Assembly: GCF_028416635.1 (NCBI RefSeq)
Contig: NZ_CP114013.1
Location: 4,464,001 to 4,528,000 of the forward strand
Length of the DNA: 64,000 nt
Direction of reading: 5' to 3'
Source of the DNA: Baekduia alba
Lineage (GTDB): Bacteria > Actinomycetota > Thermoleophilia > Solirubrobacterales > Solirubrobacteraceae
The notes beneath the pieces were generated by a model. It did no database searches. It was not told the origin of the DNA and saw only the letters and a program-made list of their open reading frames with translations. A program made the position numbers and the translations under genes. Positions within the stretch are counted from its first letter, which is position 1; each line of letters opens with the position of its first letter. This document shows positions 9,373 to 16,927 of the stretch, piece after piece.

Positions 9373-11115
9373 ATGGCGATGCCACCGTCGCCACGCCCTT
9401 CGCGCGCCCGGACTCACGTGCGCCGTGCCGTGGCGATCGGGGTCGTCGTGGTCGTCGCCGGCGGCGCGTTCCTCGTCATCAGCGGCGGCGCGCCGAGCGA
9501 GCAGGACACGGTCGTGAAGTTCGCCCGCGCCTGGAACGCCGGCGACTACGCGACGATGCGCGCGCAGACCACGGGCGACGACCAGGACCGCTACAGCGCC
9601 CGGGCGTTCGCCGGGCGCTACACCGACGCCGCCGGCACGGCGACCGCGACGAAGGTCGTCGCGGGCCAGCCGCGCGACGACGGCGACGGCCACTGGGAGC
9701 TGCCGGTGACCGTCCAGACGCGGTCGTTCGGCCCGGTGACCGGCCGGCTGCGCTTCGACGTCGTCAAGGACGGCGACGACGAGCGCATCGACTGGAAGCC
9801 GAGCCTCGTCTTCCCCGGCCTGACCGCCGGCGAGCGCCTGCGCCGCACGACGACGATGCCCGCCCGCGCCGACCTGCTCGCGCGCGACGGGACGCCGCTG
9901 GCCCAGGGCGCGGAGCGCTCGTCGCCGCTCGGCGCGACCGCGCAGGCCATCGTCGGCGCGCTCGGCCCGATCCCGGAGACCTACAAGGACAAGGCGCAGG
10001 AGCTCGGCTACCCGAGCGACGCGCAGGTCGGCATCAGCGGCCTGGAGCGCACGTTCGATGAGCGCCTGGCCGGCACGCCCGGCGGCCAGCTGCGCGCCGG
10101 CGTCCGCCTGCTCGCCGAGCGCGACCCGCGCAAGGCCGCCCCGGTACGGACGACGATCGCGCCCAAGGTCCAGGAGGCCGCGGTCACCGCGCTGGCCGGC
10201 CGGCTGGGCGGCGTCGTCGCGCTGCGGCCCAAGACCGGCGAGATCCTGGCCGCCGCCGGCATCGGCTTCAGCGGCCTGCAGCCGCCCGGCTCCACGTTCA
10301 AGATCATCACCGCGACCGGCGTCCTGGCCAACGGCGTCGCCAAGCCGAGCGACGCGTTCCCGGTCCAGACCGCGGCGACGCTCGAGGGCGTCGAGCTGCA
10401 GAACGCCAACGGCGAGTCGTGCGGCGGGACGCTCGCGGAGTCGTTCGCGCTGTCGTGCAACAGCGTCTTCGCGCCGCTCGGCGCCAAGCTCGGCGCGCAG
10501 AAGCTCGTCGCGACCGCCGAGGCCTTCGGCTTCAACCAGCCGACCGGGATCACCGGCGCGGCGACCGCGTCGATCCCGCCGGCCAACGAGATCGGCGACG
10601 ACCTCGCGGTCGGCTCGAGCGCGATCGGCCAGGGCCGCGTGCAGGCGACCGCGCTGCAGATGGCGATCGTCGCGGCGACGATCGGCCTGCGCGGCCGGCG
10701 GCCCGACGTGACGCTCGACCCGGACCGGTGGAAGGGCGCCGCGCCGACGCACGAGGCGACGAGCAGCAAGGTCGCGCGTCAGGTCGAGAAGCTGATGCTC
10801 GGCGTCGTCCGCTACGGCACGGGCAAGGTCGCGGCGATCCCGGACGTCAAGGTCGCGGGCAAGACCGGCACGGCCGAGCTGAAGTCGACGCAGGCCTGCA
10901 AGCCCGAGGACGCCGAGACCGATCCGGAGCGCTGCGGCCCCGACCAGCAGTCCGACACGACCGACACCGACGCCTGGTTCTCGTCCTACGCACCCGCCGG
11001 CAACGGCACGCCCCGCATCGCGGTCGGCGTCCTGCTCGTCGGCGCGGGCGCCGGCGGCGACACCGCCGCACCCGCGGCCCGCCAGGTGCTGCTCACCGGG
11101 CTGAAGAACGACTAG
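9373..11115 (+). CDS. Class B penicillin-binding protein (peptidoglycan transpeptidase)
   Basis: This 580-residue protein is a monofunctional D,D-transpeptidase. One N-terminal membrane anchor (about residues 19-38) is followed by an NTF2-like MecA N-terminal domain (about 45-150), a dimerisation-like region and the transpeptidase domain. The active-site motifs are complete: S307-T-F-K310, S361-C-N363 and K497-T-G499. GAGG at 9362-9365 sits 7 bases before ATG 9373, which decides the start. The cysteines around residue 515 (QACKPEDAE, ERCGPD) could form a disulfide. The gene is divergent from the MarP-like protease, and a structured repeat follows its stop directly. Confidence 0.92.
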   Translation: MAMPPSPRPSRARTHVRRAVAIGVVVVVAGGAFLVISGGAPSEQDTVVKFARAWNAGDYATMRAQTTGDDQDRYSARAFAGRYTDAAGTATATKVVAGQPRDDGDGHWELPVTVQTRSFGPVTGRLRFDVVKDGDDERIDWKPSLVFPGLTAGERLRRTTTMPARADLLARDGTPLAQGAERSSPLGATAQAIVGALGPIPETYKDKAQELGYPSDAQVGISGLERTFDERLAGTPGGQLRAGVRLLAERDPRKAAPVRTTIAPKVQEAAVTALAGRLGGVVALRPKTGEILAAAGIGFSGLQPPGSTFKIITATGVLANGVAKPSDAFPVQTAATLEGVELQNANGESCGGTLAESFALSCNSVFAPLGAKLGAQKLVATAEAFGFNQPTGITGAATASIPPANEIGDDLAVGSSAIGQGRVQATALQMAIVAATIGLRGRRPDVTLDPDRWKGAAPTHEATSSKVARQVEKLMLGVVRYGTGKVAAIPDVKVAGKTGTAELKSTQACKPEDAETDPERCGPDQQSDTTDTDAWFSSYAPAGNGTPRIAVGVLLVGAGAGGDTAAPAARQVLLTGLKND

Positions 11116-11121
11116 CCGCAG

Positions 11122-11238
11122 CCCGGTTCTGCGGCCCGGATCGTCGTGGCTGACGTCGCCGGCCCAGCGGCAGCGTGCACCAGCACGTGAAGCGGGTCGG
11201 CGACCCTCAGGCGCGCGAGACGGCCCGCAGAACCGCGC
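11122..11238 (+). repeat. Convergent-gap structured element, copy 1
   Basis: This roughly 117-bp element fills almost the whole gap between the convergent PBP and lipoprotein genes. It has imperfect terminal inverted repeats of about 17 bp (11122-11138 against 11221-11237, 15/17 complementary). Inside are an 11-pair stem (GTCGCCGGCCC with GGGTCGGCGAC) and an apical hairpin CGTGC-ACCA-GCACG. A second copy, inverted and about 85% identical by eye, lies at 15079-15196. A G-C pair here becomes G-U there, so the stem is kept. It may be a bidirectional terminator or a MITE-like element. Confidence 0.75.
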
Positions 11239-11240
11239 TG

Positions 11241-11801
11241 CTAGACGTCCAGGTCGACGGTGGCGGACTTGCCGCCGTCGGGCGGCGTGATGTCCAGCTC
11301 GAGCGGGCGGCTCGCGTAGGAGGAGTTCTCGACCTTGAAGAGGATCAGGCCGCCCTGCGTCAGGTTCTCGCGGGCCAGCGAGCCCGGGACCGGGATCTGG
11401 TCGCCGCCGTCGACGACGTTCGCGTGGTAGGCGACGCGGTTGATGTTGGTGTTGAGCGCGACCGGCTGGTACTCCTTGCCGGTGGTGTCGCGGATCACGA
11501 ACTGCGACGCCGCCTCGTGCGGCGCCTTGGTCCGGTTGAAGACGCGGACGAAGACCGCGAACCACTCCTGGTTGGGCGCGAGGCGCGCGCCGACGGGCAG
11601 GCCCGTGAGGTAGTCGCGATCTTCGAAGTCCTTCTCGTTGAGCTGGCGCGAGATCTGGACCTGGTAGGCGAGATCGCCCGTGTTGACGTACACGCCCTCG
11701 GTCTTGCCGGCGGTGGGCTCCGAGTCGGAGCCGCAGGCGGCGAGGGACGTCGTGGCGGCGAGCGCGACGGTGGCGAGGGCGACGAGACGGCGGAGCTTCA
11801 T
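11241..11801 (-). CDS. Putative lipoprotein (DUF4352-like)
   Basis: This 186-residue protein has a lipoprotein signal peptide with lipobox LAAC (cysteine about residue 23). The mature part is beta-rich with alternating hydrophobic residues: VYVNTGDLAYQVQIS, EWFAVFVRVFNRT and QFVIRDTTGKEYQPV. This looks like an immunoglobulin-like fold of the DUF4352 type found on the outer face of actinobacterial membranes. ATG at 11801 opens the signal peptide. It is the last of three minus-strand genes (zinc-ribbon, SRPBCC, lipoprotein). No enzymatic function can be assigned. Confidence 0.75.
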   Translation of the reverse strand: MKLRRLVALATVALAATTSLAACGSDSEPTAGKTEGVYVNTGDLAYQVQISRQLNEKDFEDRDYLTGLPVGARLAPNQEWFAVFVRVFNRTKAPHEAASQFVIRDTTGKEYQPVALNTNINRVAYHANVVDGGDQIPVPGSLARENLTQGGLILFKVENSSYASRPLELDITPPDGGKSATVDLDV

Positions 11802-11815
11802 GACGGCGGCGGACT

Positions 11816-12364
11816 CTAGCGATTGACGTCGGTCTGGAACCGGAAGGCCGAAGTCGGCTTCCGCGGGCCGCCCGCGACGGTGGCGCGCGTGCCGCGGTCG
11901 CGGCCCTCCTCGAAGATCGCGCGAAGGCGGTTCAGCGACTTCTTGCTCTGGCGCTTCATCCACAGGCGGCCGACCGGGCCGCCCTCCAGGATCGCGTCGG
12001 TCGGGAGCTTGCGCTTGGTCTCCAGCGTGAACCGCACCCGCGTCGTCCCGGCGCCCGCGTCCTCGAGCTCGTAGACGCCGCGCGTGAGGATGCGGTTGTA
12101 CTTGCCGGCGCGGCCGCGCTCGAGGATCGTGCGCGGGGCGACGACCTCGGTGAACGTCGAGTCCGCCCAGGCGTAGCGGCTGCGGACCGGGAGCTTGATC
12201 CGGTAGCGGGCGCCGGCGCCCGTTCCGTAGGAGTCCTCCCGGGTCAGGTGCCACTTCACGAGGTAGTGGTCGCAGAACTCCGGGTGGTTCGCGATGTCCG
12301 CGAGGTACTCGAAGACCTCCTCACGGGGGCGCGCGATGACGACTTCGACGGTGAAGGGGTCCAC
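11816..12364 (-). CDS. SRPBCC-family (START-like) protein
   Basis: This 182-residue protein fits the polyketide cyclase/dehydrase helix-grip fold: VEVVIARPREEVFEYLADIANHPEF at the start, a central beta-sheet, and a long C-terminal helix (KKSLNRLRAIFEEG). Such proteins bind a hydrophobic ligand in a deep pocket; the ligand here is unknown. I chose the GTG at 12364 because homology begins there (VDPFTVEV); the frame stays open upstream but overlaps the zinc-ribbon gene. The C-terminal 20 residues are basic. Confidence 0.75.
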   Translation of the reverse strand: MDPFTVEVVIARPREEVFEYLADIANHPEFCDHYLVKWHLTREDSYGTGAGARYRIKLPVRSRYAWADSTFTEVVAPRTILERGRAGKYNRILTRGVYELEDAGAGTTRVRFTLETKRKLPTDAILEGGPVGRLWMKRQSKKSLNRLRAIFEEGRDRGTRATVAGGPRKPTSAFRFQTDVNR

Positions 12365-12393
12365 GCGCCGAGATTCTACCCGCGAGCGGGCCG

Positions 12394-12663
12394 CTAGGCG
12401 GCGTGGCGCGCGACGCGCTTGACCGTGTGTCCGCGCTCGAAGTGGCGGACGAGCTCGACCGCGTCGGGCTCGGCGCGGCGCAGCGGCGTGCACAGGGCGC
12501 AGACCGCGGAGTGGCGGCCATAGCGGTACATGCGCTCCCCCACCAGCGGCGTGCGGCCGCAGTCGGCGCAGGTCGAGCGGCCGGCGGTCAGCGAGCCCAC
12601 GGACTTGCGCAGCAGCGCCGCCTCGAGGTCCGTCTCGTGCAGGGTGCGGAGCGTACGTGCCAT
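12394..12663 (-). CDS. Small zinc-ribbon protein
   Basis: This 89-residue protein has two CxxC knuckles, CADC and CALC, about 22 residues apart, forming a likely zinc ribbon. A basic, helical C-terminus follows (HFERGHTVKRVARHAA). No enzymatic domain is visible. It is divergent from the FHA gene, whose product also starts with a zinc ribbon, across a 203-bp gap. That gap holds the hairpin CTGCC-GGTCT-GGCAG (12804-12818) and two copies of CCGGTCAA (12769 and 12842). I do not recognise a characterised family. Confidence 0.6.
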   Translation of the reverse strand: MARTLRTLHETDLEAALLRKSVGSLTAGRSTCADCGRTPLVGERMYRYGRHSAVCALCTPLRRAEPDAVELVRHFERGHTVKRVARHAA

Positions 12664-12866
12664 GTCGGGTGACTTCGTCGCGACCTGGCGCGGTCCTGCA
12701 CCGCAAAGCGGTTTGCCGCCGCGTGCAGGCGGATATGCCGATGGCTGCTGATGACGCGCTGCGAACGGCCGGTCAAAGGATTGACGCCCGGGGTTTTCGT
12801 GCTGCCGGTCTGGCAGTACAGTCGTCGCGAGCGGGTCGCCAACCGGTCAACGAGGGAGTGGTCGAT

Positions 12867-13442
12867 ATGGAGTCCTTGACGTCTGGGACCCTCGCAGGAA
12901 CGGGGTCCTTCCGGTGCGAGCAGTGCGGCTATGTGGTGACGTTGGCCGCCGCGGATGAGCTTCCGGCCTGCCCGGGCTGCCATGGGGCGAGCTTCGTGCG
13001 CGCGTCGCTGTTCGCCGCCGGTCGGTTCCATCGCTCGGGCGAGGCGTCCAGCGAGGAGAGCCGGGCCGCGGTCGTCGCGACGGCCCGCGCCGAGGTCACC
13101 GAGCCGGGCGAGTACCTCGCCTTCGAGGACGGCGGCCGCGTGCGCGTCGTCTCGCTGAGCAAGGAGTGGACGCGGGTCGGCCGGTCGCTGGCCGCCGACG
13201 TGCGCTTCGACGATCCGACCGTGTCGCGCCGGCACGCGCTGATCGTGCGCCAGCCCGACGGCGTGCGCGTCCTCGACGACCGGTCGCTCAACGGCGTGTT
13301 CGTCAACGGCGAGCGCGTGGAATGGCGTGCGCTGGCCGACGGCGACGAGATCGTCGTCGGGCGCTACCGCCTGCAGTACCTGCACCTGACCGCCGAGGCG
13401 CTGGCGCAGCCGGCCGACCTCGACCTCGAGATCAGCGGCTGA
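12867..13442 (+). CDS. Zinc-ribbon FHA-domain protein
   Basis: This 191-residue protein pairs an N-terminal zinc ribbon (C17-x2-C20 and C35-x2-C38) with a C-terminal FHA domain (about residues 100-170). The FHA signatures are present: VGRS, SRRHA and LNGVFVNGE. FHA domains bind phosphothreonine, so the protein probably reads the output of Ser/Thr kinases. ATG 12867 is preceded by GAGGGAG, and the zinc ribbon begins soon after. A ParA-like ATPase follows 44 bp downstream, then an L,D-transpeptidase overlapping parA by 4 bp, so the three form an operon. Confidence 0.85.
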   Translation: MESLTSGTLAGTGSFRCEQCGYVVTLAAADELPACPGCHGASFVRASLFAAGRFHRSGEASSEESRAAVVATARAEVTEPGEYLAFEDGGRVRVVSLSKEWTRVGRSLAADVRFDDPTVSRRHALIVRQPDGVRVLDDRSLNGVFVNGERVEWRALADGDEIVVGRYRLQYLHLTAEALAQPADLDLEISG

Positions 13443-13486
13443 GCGGCGAGCGAGCCGCGCGGGGTGTCTTAGACTCCGCGCGGCCT

Positions 13487-14305
13487 ATGGCCATCAAGCT
13501 CGCGGTCCTCAGCCAGAAGGGCGGCACGGGCAAGACCACCGCCGTCCGCCACCTCGCCGACATGTTCCGGCGGGCGGGGCTGCGTGTCGCGGCGGTGGAC
13601 CTCGATCCGCAGGGCAACCTCAGCGACTACTTCGACGTCGATCCCGCGGCCGATCCCACGATCCGCGACGTCCTCACCGGCTCGGCGAAGGCCAAGGCCG
13701 CGCTGCACGTCGCGCCCGACGGCGTCAGCGTCATCCCGTCCAACCTCCAGCTGGCCGAGGCGGAGGTCGCGCTGGCCGGCAAGATGGGCCGCGAGCTGAC
13801 GCTGCGCCGCGCGCTCAAGCCGATCGACGGCGACTTCGACGTCATCTTCCTGGACTGCCCGCCCAACCTGGGGCTGTTGACGGTCAACGCGCTCGTGGCC
13901 GCCGACCAGGCGCTGCTGAGCGCCGAGGCGCAGTACTTCGCGCTGCAGGGCGTCGAGCAGGCGCTCGAGGTCATCGAGCTGGCGCGCGACGGCCTCAACC
14001 CGGACCTCCAGTGGCTCGGCGTCGTCTTCACGATCGCCGACATGCGGACGGTTCACTCGCGCGAGGCGCAGGCGTCGCTGAAGGCGCACGTCGGCGACAA
14101 GCTGCTCGACACCGTCGTGCGCCAGTCGATCGCCTACGCCGAGTCGGCCGAGCGCGCGGTGTCGATCATCGACCACCGCCCGGACCTGGGCGCCGACTAC
14201 CTCGCGCTGGCCGACGAGCTGCTGCGCCGGCTCGAGCTGACCGCGGCGCGCGCCCAGCTCAAGCCGCTGCTGGACGCCTCGCAGGACGGCGCGCCGGCGC
14301 GATGA
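13487..14305 (+). CDS. ParA/Soj-family ATPase
   Basis: This 272-residue protein has the deviant Walker A of ParA proteins, KGGTGKTT (residues 11-18), switch I VDLDPQGNLS, and the Walker B-like IFLDCPPNLG. ParA ATPases form dimers on the nucleoid or membrane and position DNA or protein cargo. No parB or centromere-like repeat is nearby, and chromosomal parA normally sits near the origin with parB. Here the partners are an FHA protein upstream and an L,D-transpeptidase overlapping by 4 bp. It may therefore be an orphan ParA that positions envelope or signalling proteins; that role is inference. Confidence 0.88.
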   Translation: MAIKLAVLSQKGGTGKTTAVRHLADMFRRAGLRVAAVDLDPQGNLSDYFDVDPAADPTIRDVLTGSAKAKAALHVAPDGVSVIPSNLQLAEAEVALAGKMGRELTLRRALKPIDGDFDVIFLDCPPNLGLLTVNALVAADQALLSAEAQYFALQGVEQALEVIELARDGLNPDLQWLGVVFTIADMRTVHSREAQASLKAHVGDKLLDTVVRQSIAYAESAERAVSIIDHRPDLGADYLALADELLRRLELTAARAQLKPLLDASQDGAPAR

Positions 14306-15078
14306 GCCACCGTCGCCGGGTCGTGACGGGCGCCGCCGCCGCGGCGGCGCTGATGGCGGCCGGCTGCGGCGCGGACGCGACGCCGGAGGCCGGCACGCAG
14401 ACGCAGGGGCCCGCCAAGACGCAGACCGCGCCGGCGCCCGCGCCGGCCTCGACGACGCCGAAGCCCGCGGCCGCCGGGCCGGTGCTCAAGCCGCCGCTGG
14501 CCTTCAGCGTGCGCCGCCGCGCCCAGCTGCGCACCTCGCCCAACGGCAGGGTCGTCGCGACGATCAAGACCAAGACGGAGTTCAAGTCCCCCACGATCCT
14601 CGCCGTCGCCGGCCGCAAGCCGGGCTGGGTGCTGGTCCGCACCGAGGTCGAGAAGCACCACGTCGGCTGGCTGCCGCTGAGCGCGGGCCACCTGTTCAGC
14701 GAGCCGCGGACGATCGTGATCGACCTGTCGGCGCGCAAGTTGTCCGTCTTCCACCGCGGCCGGCTGACCGACACCTACAAGGTGGCGATCGGGACCGACG
14801 CGACGCCGACGCCGCGCGGCAGGTTCGCCGTCACCGACCGGCTGACGACCGGCGACGCCAACGGCGACTACGGCTGCTGCATCCTGGCCCTGACCGCCCA
14901 CCAGCCGAAGATCGCGCAGGGCTGGGGCGGCGGCGACCGCGTCGCGATCCACGCGACGCCGCACACCTGGACGCTCGGCAAGCAGGTCAGCCACGGCTGC
15001 GTCCGCGCCACGAACAAGGCGCTGCGCCAGCTCATGCGCCACGCCCGTCTGGGCATGCCCGTCACGATCCACGCGTAG
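14302..15078 (+). CDS. L,D-transpeptidase lipoprotein (YkuD domain)
   Basis: This 258-residue protein has a lipoprotein-type signal (lipobox MAAGC), a Pro/Ala/Thr-rich linker (about residues 30-65), an SH3-like segment, and a YkuD domain (about 135-257). The catalytic motif is complete: H231-G-C233-V-R. The enzyme makes 3-3 peptidoglycan cross-links or attaches proteins to the wall, outside the membrane. ATG 14302 overlaps the parA stop (ATGA), so translation is coupled. Sitting with ParA and FHA, it may be the wall-synthesis output of a positioned, phosphorylation-responsive module. Confidence 0.9.
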   Translation: MSHRRRVVTGAAAAAALMAAGCGADATPEAGTQTQGPAKTQTAPAPAPASTTPKPAAAGPVLKPPLAFSVRRRAQLRTSPNGRVVATIKTKTEFKSPTILAVAGRKPGWVLVRTEVEKHHVGWLPLSAGHLFSEPRTIVIDLSARKLSVFHRGRLTDTYKVAIGTDATPTPRGRFAVTDRLTTGDANGDYGCCILALTAHQPKIAQGWGGGDRVAIHATPHTWTLGKQVSHGCVRATNKALRQLMRHARLGMPVTIHA

Positions 15079-15196
15079 GGCGGCTCTCCGGGCCGCCTCG
15101 TCGCGCCTGACAGTCGCCAACCCGCTTCACGTGCGGGAGCACGCTGGCCGCTGGGCCGGCGACGTCGGCCACGACGATCCGGGCCGGCGAACCGCC
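15079..15196 (-). repeat. Convergent-gap structured element, copy 2
   Basis: This inverted relative of the element at 11122-11238 occupies exactly the 118 bp between the L,D-transpeptidase stop and the thrB stop. The terminal arms (about 15078-15094 and 15180-15196) are about 14/17 complementary. The inner stem is kept through G-U pairs, and the apical hairpin has the same stem (CGTGC/GCACG) with a changed loop (TCCC instead of ACCA). Substitutions in loops and at wobble positions suggest the fold is conserved. Confidence 0.75.
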
Positions 15197-16057
15197 CTAC
15201 AGCTCGCGTACGTCCGCCCCATGCGGCTCGAACGGGGCCCGGTGCACGGTGGCCCAGCCGGCGGTCTCGCGCCGCAGCGCGTCGAGGACCGCGCCGGTCT
15301 GCTCGTAGTGGCACCAGACCAGGACGGTCGGGCCGGCGCCGGAGATCGTGGCGCCGAGGGCGCCGAGGTCGCGGGCGCGCGCCACGAGGTCGGCGGAGCG
15401 CGGGAACAGGTGCGCGCGGTGGGGCTGGTGGAGGCGGTCGGCGAGGCCGCGGCTGACGAGGTCCCAGTCGCCGCGCGCGAGGCCCAGCACGAGCAGCGAC
15501 GCGTGGGCGATGTTGGCCACCGCGTCGGCCATCGGGACCGCGGCGGGCAGCGCGGCGCGCGCCTCCTTGGTCCGGACCGGCTCGTCCGGGACGACGATGA
15601 TCGCCTCCAGCCCCGTCGGCGCGTCGAACCGGGTGGCCTGGGTCGGCGGGCCCGGCTCGCAGATCACGAAGCCGCCGAGCAGCGCGGCGGCGACGTTGTC
15701 GGGATGGCCCTCGAGCTCGGTCGCGAGCGCCAGGATGTCGGCGTCGAGCTCGAAGAGGTGGTCGGCGGCGAGCAGGCCGCCGACGTAGGCCGCGGCGCTC
15801 GTCCCCAGCCCGCCGCTGAGCGGGATGTCGGAGCGGATCCGGAACTCGAACGCGTCCGGCGGATGCAGCCGCTCGAAGCCGCGCACCGCGAGGTTGCGCC
15901 GGTCCTTGGCGATCGCGAGGTCGGTGACGACGGCGAAGCGCCCGGTCTCGACGACCTCGATCTCGGTGTGCAGCGCGAGCGCGGCGGCGAACGCGTCGAA
16001 GCCCGGCCCGAGGTTGGCCGAGGACGCGGGCACGCGGACGAGGCGGCGACGCTCCAT
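15197..16057 (-). CDS. thrB: Homoserine kinase
   Basis: This 286-residue GHMP kinase phosphorylates L-homoserine, the step before threonine synthase. Motif 1 is VPASSANLGPGFD near the N-terminus, the ATP loop is PLSGGLGTSAAA (about residue 88), and motif 3 is ISGAGPTVLV near the C-terminus. ATG at 16057 gives a normal start. The rest of the pathway (lysA, hom, thrC) is a separate minus-strand operon 4 kb away, with an AraC/FAD-oxidase/MFS group between. The gene stands alone, facing the L,D-transpeptidase. Confidence 0.93.
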   Translation of the reverse strand: MERRRLVRVPASSANLGPGFDAFAAALALHTEIEVVETGRFAVVTDLAIAKDRRNLAVRGFERLHPPDAFEFRIRSDIPLSGGLGTSAAAYVGGLLAADHLFELDADILALATELEGHPDNVAAALLGGFVICEPGPPTQATRFDAPTGLEAIIVVPDEPVRTKEARAALPAAVPMADAVANIAHASLLVLGLARGDWDLVSRGLADRLHQPHRAHLFPRSADLVARARDLGALGATISGAGPTVLVWCHYEQTGAVLDALRRETAGWATVHRAPFEPHGADVREL

Positions 16058-16093
16058 ACGGCGCGGGACCCTACCCGGCCCAGGGTGGCGGCG

Positions 16094-16927
16094 TCAGTGG
16101 CGGTAGTCGACGAGCTGCCGCGGCGACAGGCCCGCGAGCCTGCGGGCCTCGCGGCTGAGGTGGGACTGGTCGGCGTAGCCGGCGAGCGCGGCGGCGCCGG
16201 CCAGCTCGACGCGCAGGCCCCGGGGCGCGCCGGGCTCGCCGTGGAGCACGTGCGGGAGCTGGAGCAGGCTCATGAACCGCTGGAAGCGCAGGACGCGCTG
16301 CAGCGTCTTGGGCGCGTAGCCGACGTCGCGCACGAAGCGGCGCTGGAGCTCGCGCTCGCTGACGTGCGCCGCGGCGGCCGCCCCGGTGACCGTCGCGGCG
16401 GGCGCGTCGAGGGCCGCGATCGCGGCCTGGACGGTCGCGTCGGGCCACTCGGCCTCGGTCAGGTGCCGAGCCAGCTCGCCGGCGAGCGCGCGAAGCGCCG
16501 CCTGCGGCGTGGCGGCGGCGCGCAGGCGCTCGTCGATCCGCCGCGCCAGGCGCGGCTGCACGTCGGCGAGGTGGACGTGCATGTCGACCAGGTCGGACGC
16601 GTCGGTTCGCAGCAGGTACGGCGCGGCGCCCGGCCGGAACCGGACGCCGAAGGCGAGCATCCGCGGCAGCGGCGGCGGCTTCAGGTACCGCTGCGCCGGG
16701 CCGGCGACGCGGACGCCGACGTCGGCGATCCACACCATGTTGACCCGACCGTCGGGCAGCAGGCGCCGGCCCTCCGGCGGGGGCGGGCCGCCGATCCGGT
16801 GCACCCAGAGGCATTCGACGTGGCGGGCCAGCGCCGGCGGCGGCGCGAGCTCCACGTACGCGTCGGCCGATTGGGGCATGGCGGCGAGGCTACCCGGCGC
16901 AGGCGCCGGGATCGCGCTGCTCGTCAT
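16094..16927 (-). CDS. AraC-family transcriptional regulator
   Basis: This 277-residue protein has an N-terminal sensor segment of the DUF6597 type (ARHVECLWVHR, LLPDGRVNMVW, FGVRFRPGAAPYLL). The C-terminal AraC DNA-binding domain has two helix-turn-helix units, VSERELQRRFVRDVGYAPK and AALAGYADQSHLSREARRL. The ATG at 16927 overlaps the TGA of the upstream FAD-oxidase gene (ATGA); an internal ATG at 16879 is also possible. Co-translation with the oxidase and the divergent MFS exporter suggest it controls both. Confidence 0.87.
   Translation of the reverse strand: MTSSAIPAPAPGSLAAMPQSADAYVELAPPPALARHVECLWVHRIGGPPPPEGRRLLPDGRVNMVWIADVGVRVAGPAQRYLKPPPLPRMLAFGVRFRPGAAPYLLRTDASDLVDMHVHLADVQPRLARRIDERLRAAATPQAALRALAGELARHLTEAEWPDATVQAAIAALDAPAATVTGAAAAAHVSERELQRRFVRDVGYAPKTLQRVLRFQRFMSLLQLPHVLHGEPGAPRGLRVELAGAAALAGYADQSHLSREARRLAGLSPRQLVDYRH

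Noticed and set aside
9320-9394. Upstream ATG start (9394) for the MarP-like protease
   Set aside because: It would overlap the divergent PBP start and its ribosome site; the added residues are polar and unlike the family.
13487-14305. Chromosomal partition gene parA near the replication origin
   Set aside because: No parB, parS-like sites, dnaA, gyrase or rpmH genes are in the window.
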